Assembly: GCA_016930895.1 (NCBI GenBank)
Contig: JAFGFV010000062.1
Location: forward strand, 1 to 5,141
Length of the DNA: 5,141 nt
Reading direction: 5' to 3'
From: Spirochaetales bacterium
GTDB lineage: Bacteria; Spirochaetota; Spirochaetia; SZUA-6; DRHE01
Of the stretch, positions 1 through 5,141 are shown piece after piece (the stretch's first letter is position 1; each line of letters opens with the position of its first letter). The position numbers and the translations under genes were made by a program. Below the pieces are notes generated by a model. That model saw only the letters and a list, made by a program, of their open reading frames with translations, was not told where the DNA came from and made no database searches.

Positions 1-647
1 TCGGCCTTGCGCAGGGCCGCAGCGGCCAGCTCCACGTCTCCGGATTCGGGCACCGGCCGCCGCGCCGGTACCCGCCCGTACGGAGCTTCGACCATCAGCT
101 CGAGCTCCCCTTCCACCTGATCCGTCAGGTCTCCCTCGTAGCCGAGAAAATCGAGGTGTACCGGCCCTGGGGCCCCGGTCGTGGCCTCCCGGAATGCCTG
201 GGCAAGCAGGTGCGGGAGCTGCTCGAGGCTACAGATCTCGACGTTGTACTTGGTCACGGGATCGTACATCCGGTTGTGCAGGATCTCCTGGTAGGCATTG
301 CGGTGCTGGAACAGGGGAGGCTTGCGTCCCGTGAAGGCCACCACGGGTGAATGCCCCAGATATGCGTCCTGCAGCCCCGCGGCCAGGTTGGCCGCTCCCA
401 CCGACTGGGCCATGCACAGCCCAGGGCGGTTTCCCGCCCGGGCGTAACCGTCGGCCATGTACGCCGCCGCCTTCTCCGAGTGGGTCAGGACGCGCTGGAT
501 CCCCAGTCGTTCCATCTCCACCAGCGTGCGTCGCAGAATCGCCTCCACGTAGAAGACGTGGGTCACCCCGTAACCCGCGAGCGACTCGGCCAGAAAGCGG
601 GCGCCGCTCATGGCCGTCTTCTTCTTGCTGTTCGTCTGGTTGCCCAT
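1..647 (-). CDS. ThDP-dependent enzyme, acetolactate synthase-like, N-terminal part (3' end outside window)
   Basis: A frame open from the ATG at 647 to the window edge gives 215 residues plus two bases of the next codon; the C-terminus is missing. It matches the N-terminal (PYR) domain of acetolactate synthase-like ThDP enzymes (COG0028-type). Residues 14-30 form the opening helix. The segment HSEKAAAYMADGYARAG (56-72) holds the conserved glutamate, E58, that in this family activates the thiamine ring. AQSVGAANLAAGLQDAY (80-96) and the strand PVVAFTG (101-107) follow, and GAPGPVHLDF (158-167) closes the domain. The usual Gly-x-Pro-Gly after the first strand is replaced by Tyr-Val-Glu-Ala (33-36). 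An SD lies 8 nt upstream of the start; an internal ATG (codon 13, at 611) is less well placed. Such enzymes form or break C-C bonds next to a carbonyl, for example decarboxylating 2-oxo acids to aldehydes, which would suit the AOR upstream. Fold assignment is firm; reaction and substrate are unknown. Confidence 0.88.
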   Translation of the reverse strand, partial: MGNQTNSKKKTAMSGARFLAESLAGYGVTHVFYVEAILRRTLVEMERLGIQRVLTHSEKAAAYMADGYARAGNRPGLCMAQSVGAANLAAGLQDAYLGHSPVVAFTGRKPPLFQHRNAYQEILHNRMYDPVTKYNVEICSLEQLPHLLAQAFREATTGAPGPVHLDFLGYEGDLTDQVEGELELMVEAPYGRVPARRPVPESGDVELAAAALRKA

Positions 648-655
648 GTTCGTAG

Positions 656-661
656 TCCTCT
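656..661 (-). promoter_or_regulatory. Ribosome binding site of the ThDP enzyme gene
   Basis: The minus strand reads AGAGGA, 8 nt before the ATG at 647. It favours that ATG over the in-frame ATG at 611, which is preceded only by an A/G-rich AAGAAG run inside the coding sequence. Confidence 0.6.
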
Positions 662-695
662 TTCTGCTGAGCCGGTCCCTTGCGGGCTGGGGGGC

Positions 696-968
696 CTATC
701 CTCCGGCCAGGGCAGCGAAAAGCTTGATTTCCGACCCCGCTTCCACCGGGGTCCGTTCACCGTTCAGGAGCCTGATGTCCCTGCCGCCCACGTAGACGAT
801 GATGTGGGCCCCGAGGGTCCCGTTCTCCCGCAAGAGCTTCGGTGCCAGCTCGGGAAAGCGCAGCCCCAGTGCGCGCAGTACCTCCCCAACCGTGCCACCT
901 TCGACCTCGTGCTCCCCACAGCTGCCCGTGTACCGGCGCAGGGGCTGGGTCACCAATACGCGGGCCAC
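696..968 (-). CDS. MoaD/ThiS-like sulfur-carrier protein, AOR-associated
   Basis: A 90-residue protein with the beta-grasp pattern of MoaD/ThiS: an opening strand (MARVLVTQPL), a central helix (residues 27-38, TVGEVLRALGLR), a strand GAHIIVYV (53-60), then LLNGERTPVEAGSEIKLF and the C-terminal Gly-Gly (89-90). In this family the terminal Gly is adenylated and converted to a thiocarboxylate that donates sulfur, for MoaD to the dithiolene of the pyranopterin cofactor. It starts at a GTG, 15 nt after the AOR stop, with GGAGGG just upstream. MoaD-like genes are commonly found beside AOR genes, so supplying sulfur to the tungstopterin of the neighbouring AOR is the likely job (inference). No MoaE, MoeB or other cofactor-synthesis gene is in the window, so it must rely on an activating E1-like enzyme elsewhere. 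It has a single cysteine (C17). The alternative, a carrier for thiamine or another sulfur product, is less likely in this context. Confidence 0.88.
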   Translation of the reverse strand: MARVLVTQPLRRYTGSCGEHEVEGGTVGEVLRALGLRFPELAPKLLRENGTLGAHIIVYVGGRDIRLLNGERTPVEAGSEIKLFAALAGG

Positions 969-970
969 GA

Positions 971-976
971 CCCTCC
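971..976 (-). promoter_or_regulatory. Ribosome binding site of the MoaD-like gene
   Basis: The minus strand reads GGAGGG in the 15-nt gap after the AOR stop, ending 2 nt before the GTG at 968 (4 nt if only GGAG pairs). The spacing is short. The later in-frame TTG and GTG (codons 5 and 6) would be about 14-17 nt away, which is too far, and would cut into the first beta strand, so GTG 968 is kept. Confidence 0.5.
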
Positions 977-983
977 GCCCCGG

Positions 984-2837
984 CTATCCGGCGTACGCCG
1001 TCAGGCCCAGCTCCTGGAGCTTCTCCGCTCCGGGTCGGCCTTCTTTGCTCCAGCCCCGCACCCGGTAGTACGCCTCGAGCATCTCCTCCAACGGCGGCAG
1101 GTGATCCTCGGTCCCCCCGCCCTTGGGCTCGTGACGGAAGCGCTTGGGCAGCCTGTCGTCCGCGGCCGTCATGCCGAGACGGTTGTTGTACAGCCGTTTG
1201 AGATTGAAGATGCGCTCGCCGGTCTGGAAAAAGCGTTTCCTGTCGAAGCTCTTCCATCCGGTCACGCACCTGACCGCCTCCACCAGGGGATCCACGGTCA
1301 GGCCGCCGAACAGCCCGAACTTGCAGGCCACCAGGGAGTCGAACATGCCCATCAGGTGCTGCATGACCGCCACGTTCTCCGCCTTGCCCTCGGCGGCGAA
1401 ACGGTCGGTCAGGACCGGCATGCCGAGATCTTCTATGCTGGCCCCTTCCTCGAAGTCGTGGGTGAAGGCCGAGAGGTGGCACGCGCCCCGGGCCGATGTG
1501 GCGTAGCCGACCGCGACCGTGAACTTGGCGCGTGGATCGTGGGCGGGCGGTTCCAGGCCCTTAACCTCCAGGGCGAACTCCCCGGCGCCGCGGCCGATTC
1601 GCTCAGCTGCCCGCTTGACCCCGTCGGCCAGGATGTCTCCGAACCCCCGCCGATTGGCGATTGCCTCCAGCAGCGCGTGCACGGCCGGCACGCTGCCCCA
1701 CTGGATCTTCAGACCCCCGGTGTCCTCTGCCGCGATCAGCCCGCGTTCCCAGGCCTCCATGGCGAAGCCGATCACATTGCCGGTGGAGATCGTGTCCAGC
1801 CCCAGACGATTGCACAGCTCGTTGGACTTCTGCACCGCCGCCAAGTCATCGATCATGAGGTTGGAGCCGAGGAGACCGACGGTCTCGTACTCCGCACCCG
1901 CGGTCTCCCGCCCCGCGTACGGCCCGTCCTTGGCCGTGACCACCCGGCCGCAGTTGATCACGCACTTGCCGCAGTGATAGCGATCGGCGAGCAGGGTTTT
2001 GACCAGGGTCATGCCGGTGAGCTTTTCGCCCGCCTCGGCCCAGCCGCCCTGCTTCCAGTTGCGGATCGGGACGTTGCCGATCTCCTCGCAGTACTGGTAG
2101 CCCACGCTGGTCCCGCCGTCGCGCAGAGCCTGGGGATTCTCCCGCATCGTCGGACCCAGGCGCTTCTGCAGGGCCCTGAGTCCCTCCGGGTCGGCCACCT
2201 CGACGGGCTTCGAACCGTTGGCCACGACCGCCTTCAGTTTCTTGGAGCCCATCACCGCCCCCATGCCGCAGCGCCCGACTGCCCGCCCGTGGAGCCCGTC
2301 GGTGATCATGTTGGCGAAGAGCACCAGATTCTCCCCCGCCGGGCCGATGATGACCGCCTTGGCGGAGGCCCCGTGCTCGGCCTGGAGCGCGTCGATGGTC
2401 TCGAAGGTCTCCTTGCCCCACAGGTGAGCGGCATCCCGGACTTCCACCCTGTCGTTGTCGATGTACAGGTACACGGGGCCGTCCGCTGCCCCCTTCACGA
2501 CCAGGGCGTCATACCCGCAGGACTTGAGCTTGCCGCCCCAGTACCCGCCTGCGCTGGATTCGCCGAAGATCCCGGTGAGGGGGCTCCTGGCTACCACGTC
2601 GAAGCGGTCGGAGTTGAAGAGCATCGTCCCGGTGAGGGGCCCAGTGGCAAAAATCAGGGGACTCTCCGGCCCCAGAGGATCCGTGTCGGGACTCGTCTCT
2701 TCGAACAGGATCCTGGTTCCCAGCCCGCTGCCGCCGATGAACAGTTCCGCCGTTTGGTCGCCCAGCTCTTGGACGGCCACCTCCCGGGTGCCCAGATCCA
2801 CCCGGAGGATTTTGCCCATGTAACCCTTGGATTTCAT
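984..2837 (-). CDS. aor: Aldehyde:ferredoxin oxidoreductase (tungsten-containing AOR family)
   Basis: This 617-residue protein is the usual length for AOR, a cytoplasmic enzyme that oxidises aldehydes to carboxylic acids and reduces ferredoxin using a bis-pyranopterin tungsten centre and one [4Fe-4S] cluster. It opens with GKILRVDL, typical of the family, followed by the glycine-rich FIGGSGLGTRIL and the tungstopterin-binding region around RSPLTGIFGESSAGGYWGG. Cluster ligands are C289, C292 and C296 (HCGKCVINC) plus C505 in DSLVACKF, close to C288, C291, C295 and C494 of the Pyrococcus furiosus enzyme. E316 of AEYET and H454 of GACHL probably match the proposed active-site Glu and His; AHDPRAK (432-438) is also typical. 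The ATG at 2837 is chosen over a GTG at 2870 because AAGGAG lies 8 nt upstream and the protein then starts just before the family N-terminus. The 37-nt gap to the Gfo/Idh gene and the MoaD-like gene directly after suggest one operon. The physiological aldehyde is unknown; formate, glyceraldehyde-3-phosphate or aromatic substrates of related enzymes cannot be excluded. Confidence 0.95.
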   Translation of the reverse strand: MKSKGYMGKILRVDLGTREVAVQELGDQTAELFIGGSGLGTRILFEETSPDTDPLGPESPLIFATGPLTGTMLFNSDRFDVVARSPLTGIFGESSAGGYWGGKLKSCGYDALVVKGAADGPVYLYIDNDRVEVRDAAHLWGKETFETIDALQAEHGASAKAVIIGPAGENLVLFANMITDGLHGRAVGRCGMGAVMGSKKLKAVVANGSKPVEVADPEGLRALQKRLGPTMRENPQALRDGGTSVGYQYCEEIGNVPIRNWKQGGWAEAGEKLTGMTLVKTLLADRYHCGKCVINCGRVVTAKDGPYAGRETAGAEYETVGLLGSNLMIDDLAAVQKSNELCNRLGLDTISTGNVIGFAMEAWERGLIAAEDTGGLKIQWGSVPAVHALLEAIANRRGFGDILADGVKRAAERIGRGAGEFALEVKGLEPPAHDPRAKFTVAVGYATSARGACHLSAFTHDFEEGASIEDLGMPVLTDRFAAEGKAENVAVMQHLMGMFDSLVACKFGLFGGLTVDPLVEAVRCVTGWKSFDRKRFFQTGERIFNLKRLYNNRLGMTAADDRLPKRFRHEPKGGGTEDHLPPLEEMLEAYYRVRGWSKEGRPGAEKLQELGLTAYAG

Positions 2838-2845
2838 AGCCGCTG

Positions 2846-2851
2846 CTCCTT
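2846..2851 (-). promoter_or_regulatory. Ribosome binding site deciding the AOR start
   Basis: The minus strand reads AAGGAG, 8 nt before the ATG at 2837. It lies inside the 11-codon extension that the upstream in-frame GTG at 2870 would add, and no comparable SD precedes that GTG. Confidence 0.75.
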
Positions 2852-2874
2852 GACTCTGCGACCGCCGCACCGCT

Positions 2875-4065
2875 CTAGCGATAGTCGGCCTCGGCCCCCT
2901 GGCCGTACTTGACCTTGACCCACTTGCCTCCCGCGGCGTGACTGGCCAGCACCGAGTCGACCAGCTGCAGCTCCTGGAGGCCGGTCACGAAGGTCGGAAA
3001 ACCGACTTTGCCCTCGTCCATCTTCCTGCCAGACCGGATCCATCCGTGGAAGTCGCTGAACACGTTCTTGAAGGTATCCAGGTATCCCTCGCCCAGGCCG
3101 CAGGGTGCATGGGCATACCGGGCCGCGTCGGGAACGAACATCACGGGGTCCTTGATGAACTCACCGTTGAGCTTGCCGCGCTCGCCGACCCACATGGTGT
3201 TGGGGTCCTCGCCGTTCCACTCCAGGGACTTCTTCGACCCGTTGATCTCGAAGTGGATGAAGTTCTTGCGGCCGGCGCAGACTTGAGAAACCAGCAGCGC
3301 CCCCTTGGCCCCGCCGGAGAAGCGCAGCATCACGGTGCCGTGGTCCTCCGTGTCGATCTTGACGTCCTCGTAGTCCGAAGCCTTGAGCTTGCGAACCACG
3401 TACGTGGCGGCTTCGACCTTGGGCTTCTTGCGCACCGGGATGAAGGTCGTCAGGTCGGCGCACACTTCGACGACCTTCTGGCCGGTGATGTGCTGAACCA
3501 TGTCGAGCCAGTGAGTGCCGATGTCGGCGACAGCCCGGGAACCTCCGCTCCACTTGGAGACCAGCCGCCAGTTGTAGTCGGTCTCGAGGAACAGCCAGTC
3601 CTGCAGGTACTGCCCGTGCACGAGCCGAATCTCGCCTGCTTCGCCCGCGCGGACCATGGCCCGCGCCTGTTTGACCAGCGGGTAGTAGCGCATGTTGTGG
3701 CAGAGAGCGTGGCATACCCCGGTCTGCCGGGCCACTTTGAGCAGGTCCGCAGCCTCCTTGCTGTTCATCGCCAGGGGCTTCTCGCACAGGACGTGTTTGC
3801 CCGCCTCCATCGCCTGCCGGGCCAGAGGAGCGTGCAAGTTGTTGACCGTGGTCAGATGCACCGCATCGATCTCTTTGTCGTTCAGGAGGTCCTCGTAGCG
3901 GCTATAGGCCTTGGGGACAGTGAGGTCCCGCGCCAGAGCATCGGCGGTCTCCTTCTTCCGGGACACCAGGGCCACGACCTCGACGTAACCCAGGCGCCTC
4001 AGTGCCTCGATGTGGATCCGCCCGATGAAACCGACTCCGACAATCCCCACCTTGACTTTGTCCAT
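2875..4065 (-). CDS. Gfo/Idh/MocA family NAD(P)-dependent oxidoreductase
   Basis: A complete 396-residue protein, normal length for the family, which reversibly oxidises hydroxyl groups of sugars, inositols and related polyols with a nicotinamide cofactor. The N-terminal Rossmann fold starts with GIVGVGFIG (7-15), the GxGxxG dinucleotide loop. The signature CEKPLAMN (94-101) carries the family's catalytic lysine K96. DIGTHWLDM (181-189) carries the D181/H185 pair at the sugar site. The C-terminal alpha/beta domain contains HGTVMLRFSGGAKGALLVSQ (242-261) and AGRKNFIHFEINGSKKSLEW (264-283), as in sugar dehydrogenases of the group. No signal peptide or membrane segment is seen, so it is cytoplasmic. 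It starts at ATG 4065 behind a strong SD and an AT-rich leader and seems to be the first gene of the downstream unit with AOR. The family is certain; the substrate (sugar, inositol, 1,5-anhydrosugar or another polyol) cannot be read from the sequence. Confidence 0.94.
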   Translation of the reverse strand: MDKVKVGIVGVGFIGRIHIEALRRLGYVEVVALVSRKKETADALARDLTVPKAYSRYEDLLNDKEIDAVHLTTVNNLHAPLARQAMEAGKHVLCEKPLAMNSKEAADLLKVARQTGVCHALCHNMRYYPLVKQARAMVRAGEAGEIRLVHGQYLQDWLFLETDYNWRLVSKWSGGSRAVADIGTHWLDMVQHITGQKVVEVCADLTTFIPVRKKPKVEAATYVVRKLKASDYEDVKIDTEDHGTVMLRFSGGAKGALLVSQVCAGRKNFIHFEINGSKKSLEWNGEDPNTMWVGERGKLNGEFIKDPVMFVPDAARYAHAPCGLGEGYLDTFKNVFSDFHGWIRSGRKMDEGKVGFPTFVTGLQELQLVDSVLASHAAGGKWVKVKYGQGAEADYR

Positions 4066-4070
4066 TGCCT

Positions 4071-4079
4071 ACCTCCTCC
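4071..4079 (-). promoter_or_regulatory. Strong ribosome binding site of the Gfo/Idh gene
   Basis: The minus strand reads GGAGGAGGT, nearly the full anti-SD complement, 5 nt before the ATG at 4065. It is the strongest SD in the window and fixes the start. Confidence 0.85.
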
Positions 4080-4087
4080 GGAAGTAT

Positions 4088-4104
4088 TATCAGTTTATCT
4101 GATA
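4088..4104. promoter_or_regulatory. Perfect 6-bp inverted repeat, candidate operator
   Basis: TATCAG (4088-4093) and CTGATA (4099-4104) are perfect reverse complements separated by TTTAT. The dyad lies 23 nt upstream of the Gfo/Idh start codon and overlaps the best -10 candidate, where a repressor site would be expected. No regulator gene is in the window and I do not recognise the motif, so the operator role is inference; a chance palindrome in AT-rich DNA is possible. Confidence 0.35.
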
Positions 4105-4120
4105 TTTATGGAGCTTGCAA
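4092..4120 (-). promoter_or_regulatory. Candidate sigma70-type promoter for the Gfo/Idh-AOR unit
   Basis: On the minus strand TTGCAA (4120-4115, 4 of 6 to TTGACA) and TAAACT (4097-4092, 4 of 6 to TATAAT) are separated by 17 nt. Transcription would begin near 4085, leaving a leader of about 20 nt that contains the SD. The surrounding 60 bases hold only 18 G/C, far below the rest of the window, and lie after a likely terminator. The boxes are weak matches, so this is a candidate only. Confidence 0.3.
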
Positions 4121-4133
4121 TCCTTTGGGAAAC

Positions 4134-4166
4134 AAAAAAAGGCCGAGGTCACCCGATCCGGACCTC
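4134..4166 (-). terminator. Weak intrinsic terminator after the activase gene
   Basis: On the minus strand GAGGTC (4166-4161) pairs with GACCTC (4150-4145) around a 10-nt loop. After GGCC (4144-4141) comes a run of seven T (4140-4134). The stop codon (4151-4149) falls at the base of the second arm, so the terminator would overlap the end of the gene. A 6-bp stem set four bases from the T run suggests partial termination; read-through into the Gfo/Idh gene is possible. Confidence 0.45.
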
Positions 4167-5087
4167 CAACCCATAGATGGCCAGGACGTCCCGGGCCTTC
4201 TCGACTTGCTCCCGCTCGAACGGCCGCACCCCGTGGAGGACGTAGTCGCGGGAAAGCCGCTGGCTTTTCGACTCCCCGGTCGAGTGATACGGGAGGATGT
4301 CGACGCGCCGCACCGGGGGAAGCTCGTCCCGGACGAAGCGCCCCAGGGCATGCAGGTTCTCCGCGTCGTCGTTGAACCCCGGGATCAGCGGCAGCCGCAC
4401 GACCATTTCCTTCACCATCCTGGCCGAGCGGCGAGCATTGTCGAGAATCCGACCGTTTCCCGTCCCGGTCCACTGCTCATGCTTCCCCGAGTCCATGTGT
4501 TTGACGTCGAAGAGCAGCTGATCGACGTGCGCGAGCACCCGCTGCATGGTCGGCCAGGGGGCAAAACCGCAGGTCTCCATGGCCGTATGGATTCTCTCGG
4601 CCTGGCAGGCTTCCAGGAGACCGGCCACGAAGCCCGCCTGGAAGGTCGGTTCGCCTCCGCCGACGGTCACGCCCCCGTGGCTCTCCTCGTAGAACACCTG
4701 GTCCCGCCGGATGACCGCGAGCACCTGGTCGCGAGTCATCCACCGCCCCACCAGATGCCGGGCCTCGGCGTAGCAGGCCTCGACGCAAGCCCCGCAACCG
4801 AGACAAACCTCCGCCGCCAGAGGCCATCTCTCCTTCAGGAGCTCGCCATGAGGACAGGCCTGTACGCAGGCGCCGCAGCCGATGCACTTCTCCTCGAAGA
4901 ACATGACCTCCGGCCGGCTCGTCTGAGACTCCGGGTTGCTGCACCAGGGGCAGCGCAGCGGGCACCCCTTCATGAACACCAGGGTGCGGATGCCCGTGCC
5001 GTCGTGGAGCGAGAACCGCTGGATGTCGAAGACCAGTCCCTTGTCGATCGTCTCAGAACCCGTGTTCCGTGCGGCGGATGAACTCAT
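4149..5087 (-). CDS. Glycyl-radical enzyme activating enzyme (radical SAM, two extra [4Fe-4S] motifs)
   Basis: A 312-residue radical-SAM protein that would abstract hydrogen from the active-site glycine of its partner GRE using the 5'-deoxyadenosyl radical. The N-terminal block FDIQRFSLHDGTGIRT (20-35) is typical of GRE activases. The radical-SAM cluster motif is CPLRCPWC (C42, C46, C49). An inserted ferredoxin-like domain follows with two CxxCxxCxxxC motifs, C68/C71/C74/C78 and C95/C98/C101/C105, as in activases of most non-pyruvate-formate-lyase GREs. The SAM-binding glycine motif reads GGVTVGGGEP (138-147). TAMETCGF (168-175), LLFDVKHMDS (191-200) and VVRLPLIPGFND (229-240) complete the partial TIM barrel. 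The ATG at 5087 lies inside the end of the GRE gene, overlapping it by 35 nt in another frame; no clear SD precedes it, so translational coupling is likely. No in-frame GTG or TTG lies before the KGLVFDIQ block. Activase function is firm; GRE subtype is not. Confidence 0.95.
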   Translation of the reverse strand: MSSSAARNTGSETIDKGLVFDIQRFSLHDGTGIRTLVFMKGCPLRCPWCSNPESQTSRPEVMFFEEKCIGCGACVQACPHGELLKERWPLAAEVCLGCGACVEACYAEARHLVGRWMTRDQVLAVIRRDQVFYEESHGGVTVGGGEPTFQAGFVAGLLEACQAERIHTAMETCGFAPWPTMQRVLAHVDQLLFDVKHMDSGKHEQWTGTGNGRILDNARRSARMVKEMVVRLPLIPGFNDDAENLHALGRFVRDELPPVRRVDILPYHSTGESKSQRLSRDYVLHGVRPFEREQVEKARDVLAIYGLEVRIG

Positions 5088-5141
5088 TCTGCTGGGTCTC
5101 GCACAGCTGCACGAAATAGGCCGTCAGCCCGCCGAGGCGCA
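5053..5141 (-). CDS. Glycyl radical enzyme, C-terminal end only (5' part outside window)
   Basis: The frame open from the window edge to the TGA at 5055-5053 encodes 28 residues, preceded by the last two bases (TG) of another codon. They read RLGGLTAYF, then VQLCETQQNEFIRRTEHGF, which matches the C-terminal glycine-radical loop of GREs (pattern R-V-[SAG]-G-Y, then a helix ending in RT). The second glycine, codon 5130-5128, aligns with the radical-bearing residue. The usual Tyr or Phe after it is Leu here. The activase gene directly downstream, overlapping by 35 nt, supports the call strongly. The active-site Cys loop and substrate pocket lie outside the window, so I cannot tell whether this is a dehydratase, C-N, C-S or C-C lyase, decarboxylase or a fumarate-adding enzyme. 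The sequence is unlike pyruvate formate-lyase, as the activase with a ferredoxin insert also indicates. Confidence 0.87.
   Translation of the reverse strand, partial: RLGGLTAYFVQLCETQQNEFIRRTEHGF

Noticed and set aside
610..795. Plus-strand frame with a hydrophobic stretch (AVFFLLFVWLPMFVVLFLLS), resembling a small membrane protein
   Set aside because: The hydrophobic run is the complement of the Lys-rich start and SD region of the ThDP gene. The frame overlaps two well-supported genes and has no convincing SD.
2838..2870. The upstream GTG start for AOR, adding 11 residues
   Set aside because: The added residues include the SD of the ATG at 2837, and AOR-family proteins normally begin close to the GKILRVDL block.
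351..2912. An open frame of 853 codons on the plus strand
   Set aside because: It lies antisense to the AOR, MoaD-like and part of the ThDP genes, all of which have clear family motifs. The translation is low-complexity and rich in Pro, Arg, Gly and His with no recognisable domain. Long antisense frames are expected in GC-rich coding DNA.
4088..4104. The inverted repeat as a transcription terminator
   Set aside because: Its arms are AT-rich with a weak stem and no following T run on either strand; an operator is the better reading.
2938..4176. An open frame of 412 codons on the plus strand
   Set aside because: It is antisense to the complete Gfo/Idh gene, has no domain I recognise, and runs through the intergenic region into the end of the activase gene.
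4065..5081. An open frame of 338 codons on the plus strand
   Set aside because: It mirrors the activase gene, whose cysteine motifs settle the coding strand.
1..5141. CRISPR arrays, tRNA or rRNA genes, insertion sequences and attachment sites
   Set aside because: No direct-repeat arrays, cloverleaf-like segments, transposase motifs or terminal inverted repeats were found by reading; nearly all sequence is taken up by the minus-strand genes.

Overview
The window is GC-rich (about 60-65 % by eye) and every gene I can support lies on the minus strand, so biological order runs from 5141 down to 1. In that order the genes are: the last 28 codons of a glycyl radical enzyme (GRE); its radical-SAM activating enzyme; a Gfo/Idh/MocA-family NAD(P)-dependent oxidoreductase; a tungsten-type aldehyde:ferredoxin oxidoreductase (AOR); a small MoaD/ThiS-like sulfur carrier ending in Gly-Gly; and the N-terminal 215 residues of a thiamine-diphosphate (ThDP) enzyme of the acetolactate-synthase fold, cut by the window start. 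Oxygen-sensitive glycyl-radical chemistry together with an AOR points to an obligately anaerobic, GC-rich bacterium. A sulfate-reducing or syntrophic lineage would fit, but the sequence does not fix the taxon.

Layout. The GRE and activase genes overlap by 35 nt and look translationally coupled. The activase stop codon sits in a small hairpin followed by seven T residues, a weak intrinsic terminator. Next comes the only AT-rich stretch (4081-4140, 18 G/C in 60), with a candidate promoter, a perfect 6+6 bp inverted repeat and a strong Shine-Dalgarno (SD) sequence for the Gfo/Idh gene. From there Gfo/Idh, AOR, MoaD-like and ThDP genes follow with gaps of 37, 15 and 48 nt, each with its own ribosome binding site, probably as one transcription unit. 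No stretch above 300 bases lacks a gene; no RNA gene, CRISPR array or mobile element was seen.

How the genes may work together (inference). Several GRE eliminases and some ThDP decarboxylases release aldehydes. AOR oxidises aldehydes to acids and reduces ferredoxin, and the MoaD-like protein could supply sulfur for its tungstopterin. The Gfo/Idh enzyme would act on a hydroxyl or keto group of a polyol- or sugar-like intermediate. The set reads as an anaerobic catabolic cluster that I cannot match to a characterised pathway. The substrate cannot be named, because the GRE active site lies outside the window and the ThDP enzyme is incomplete.
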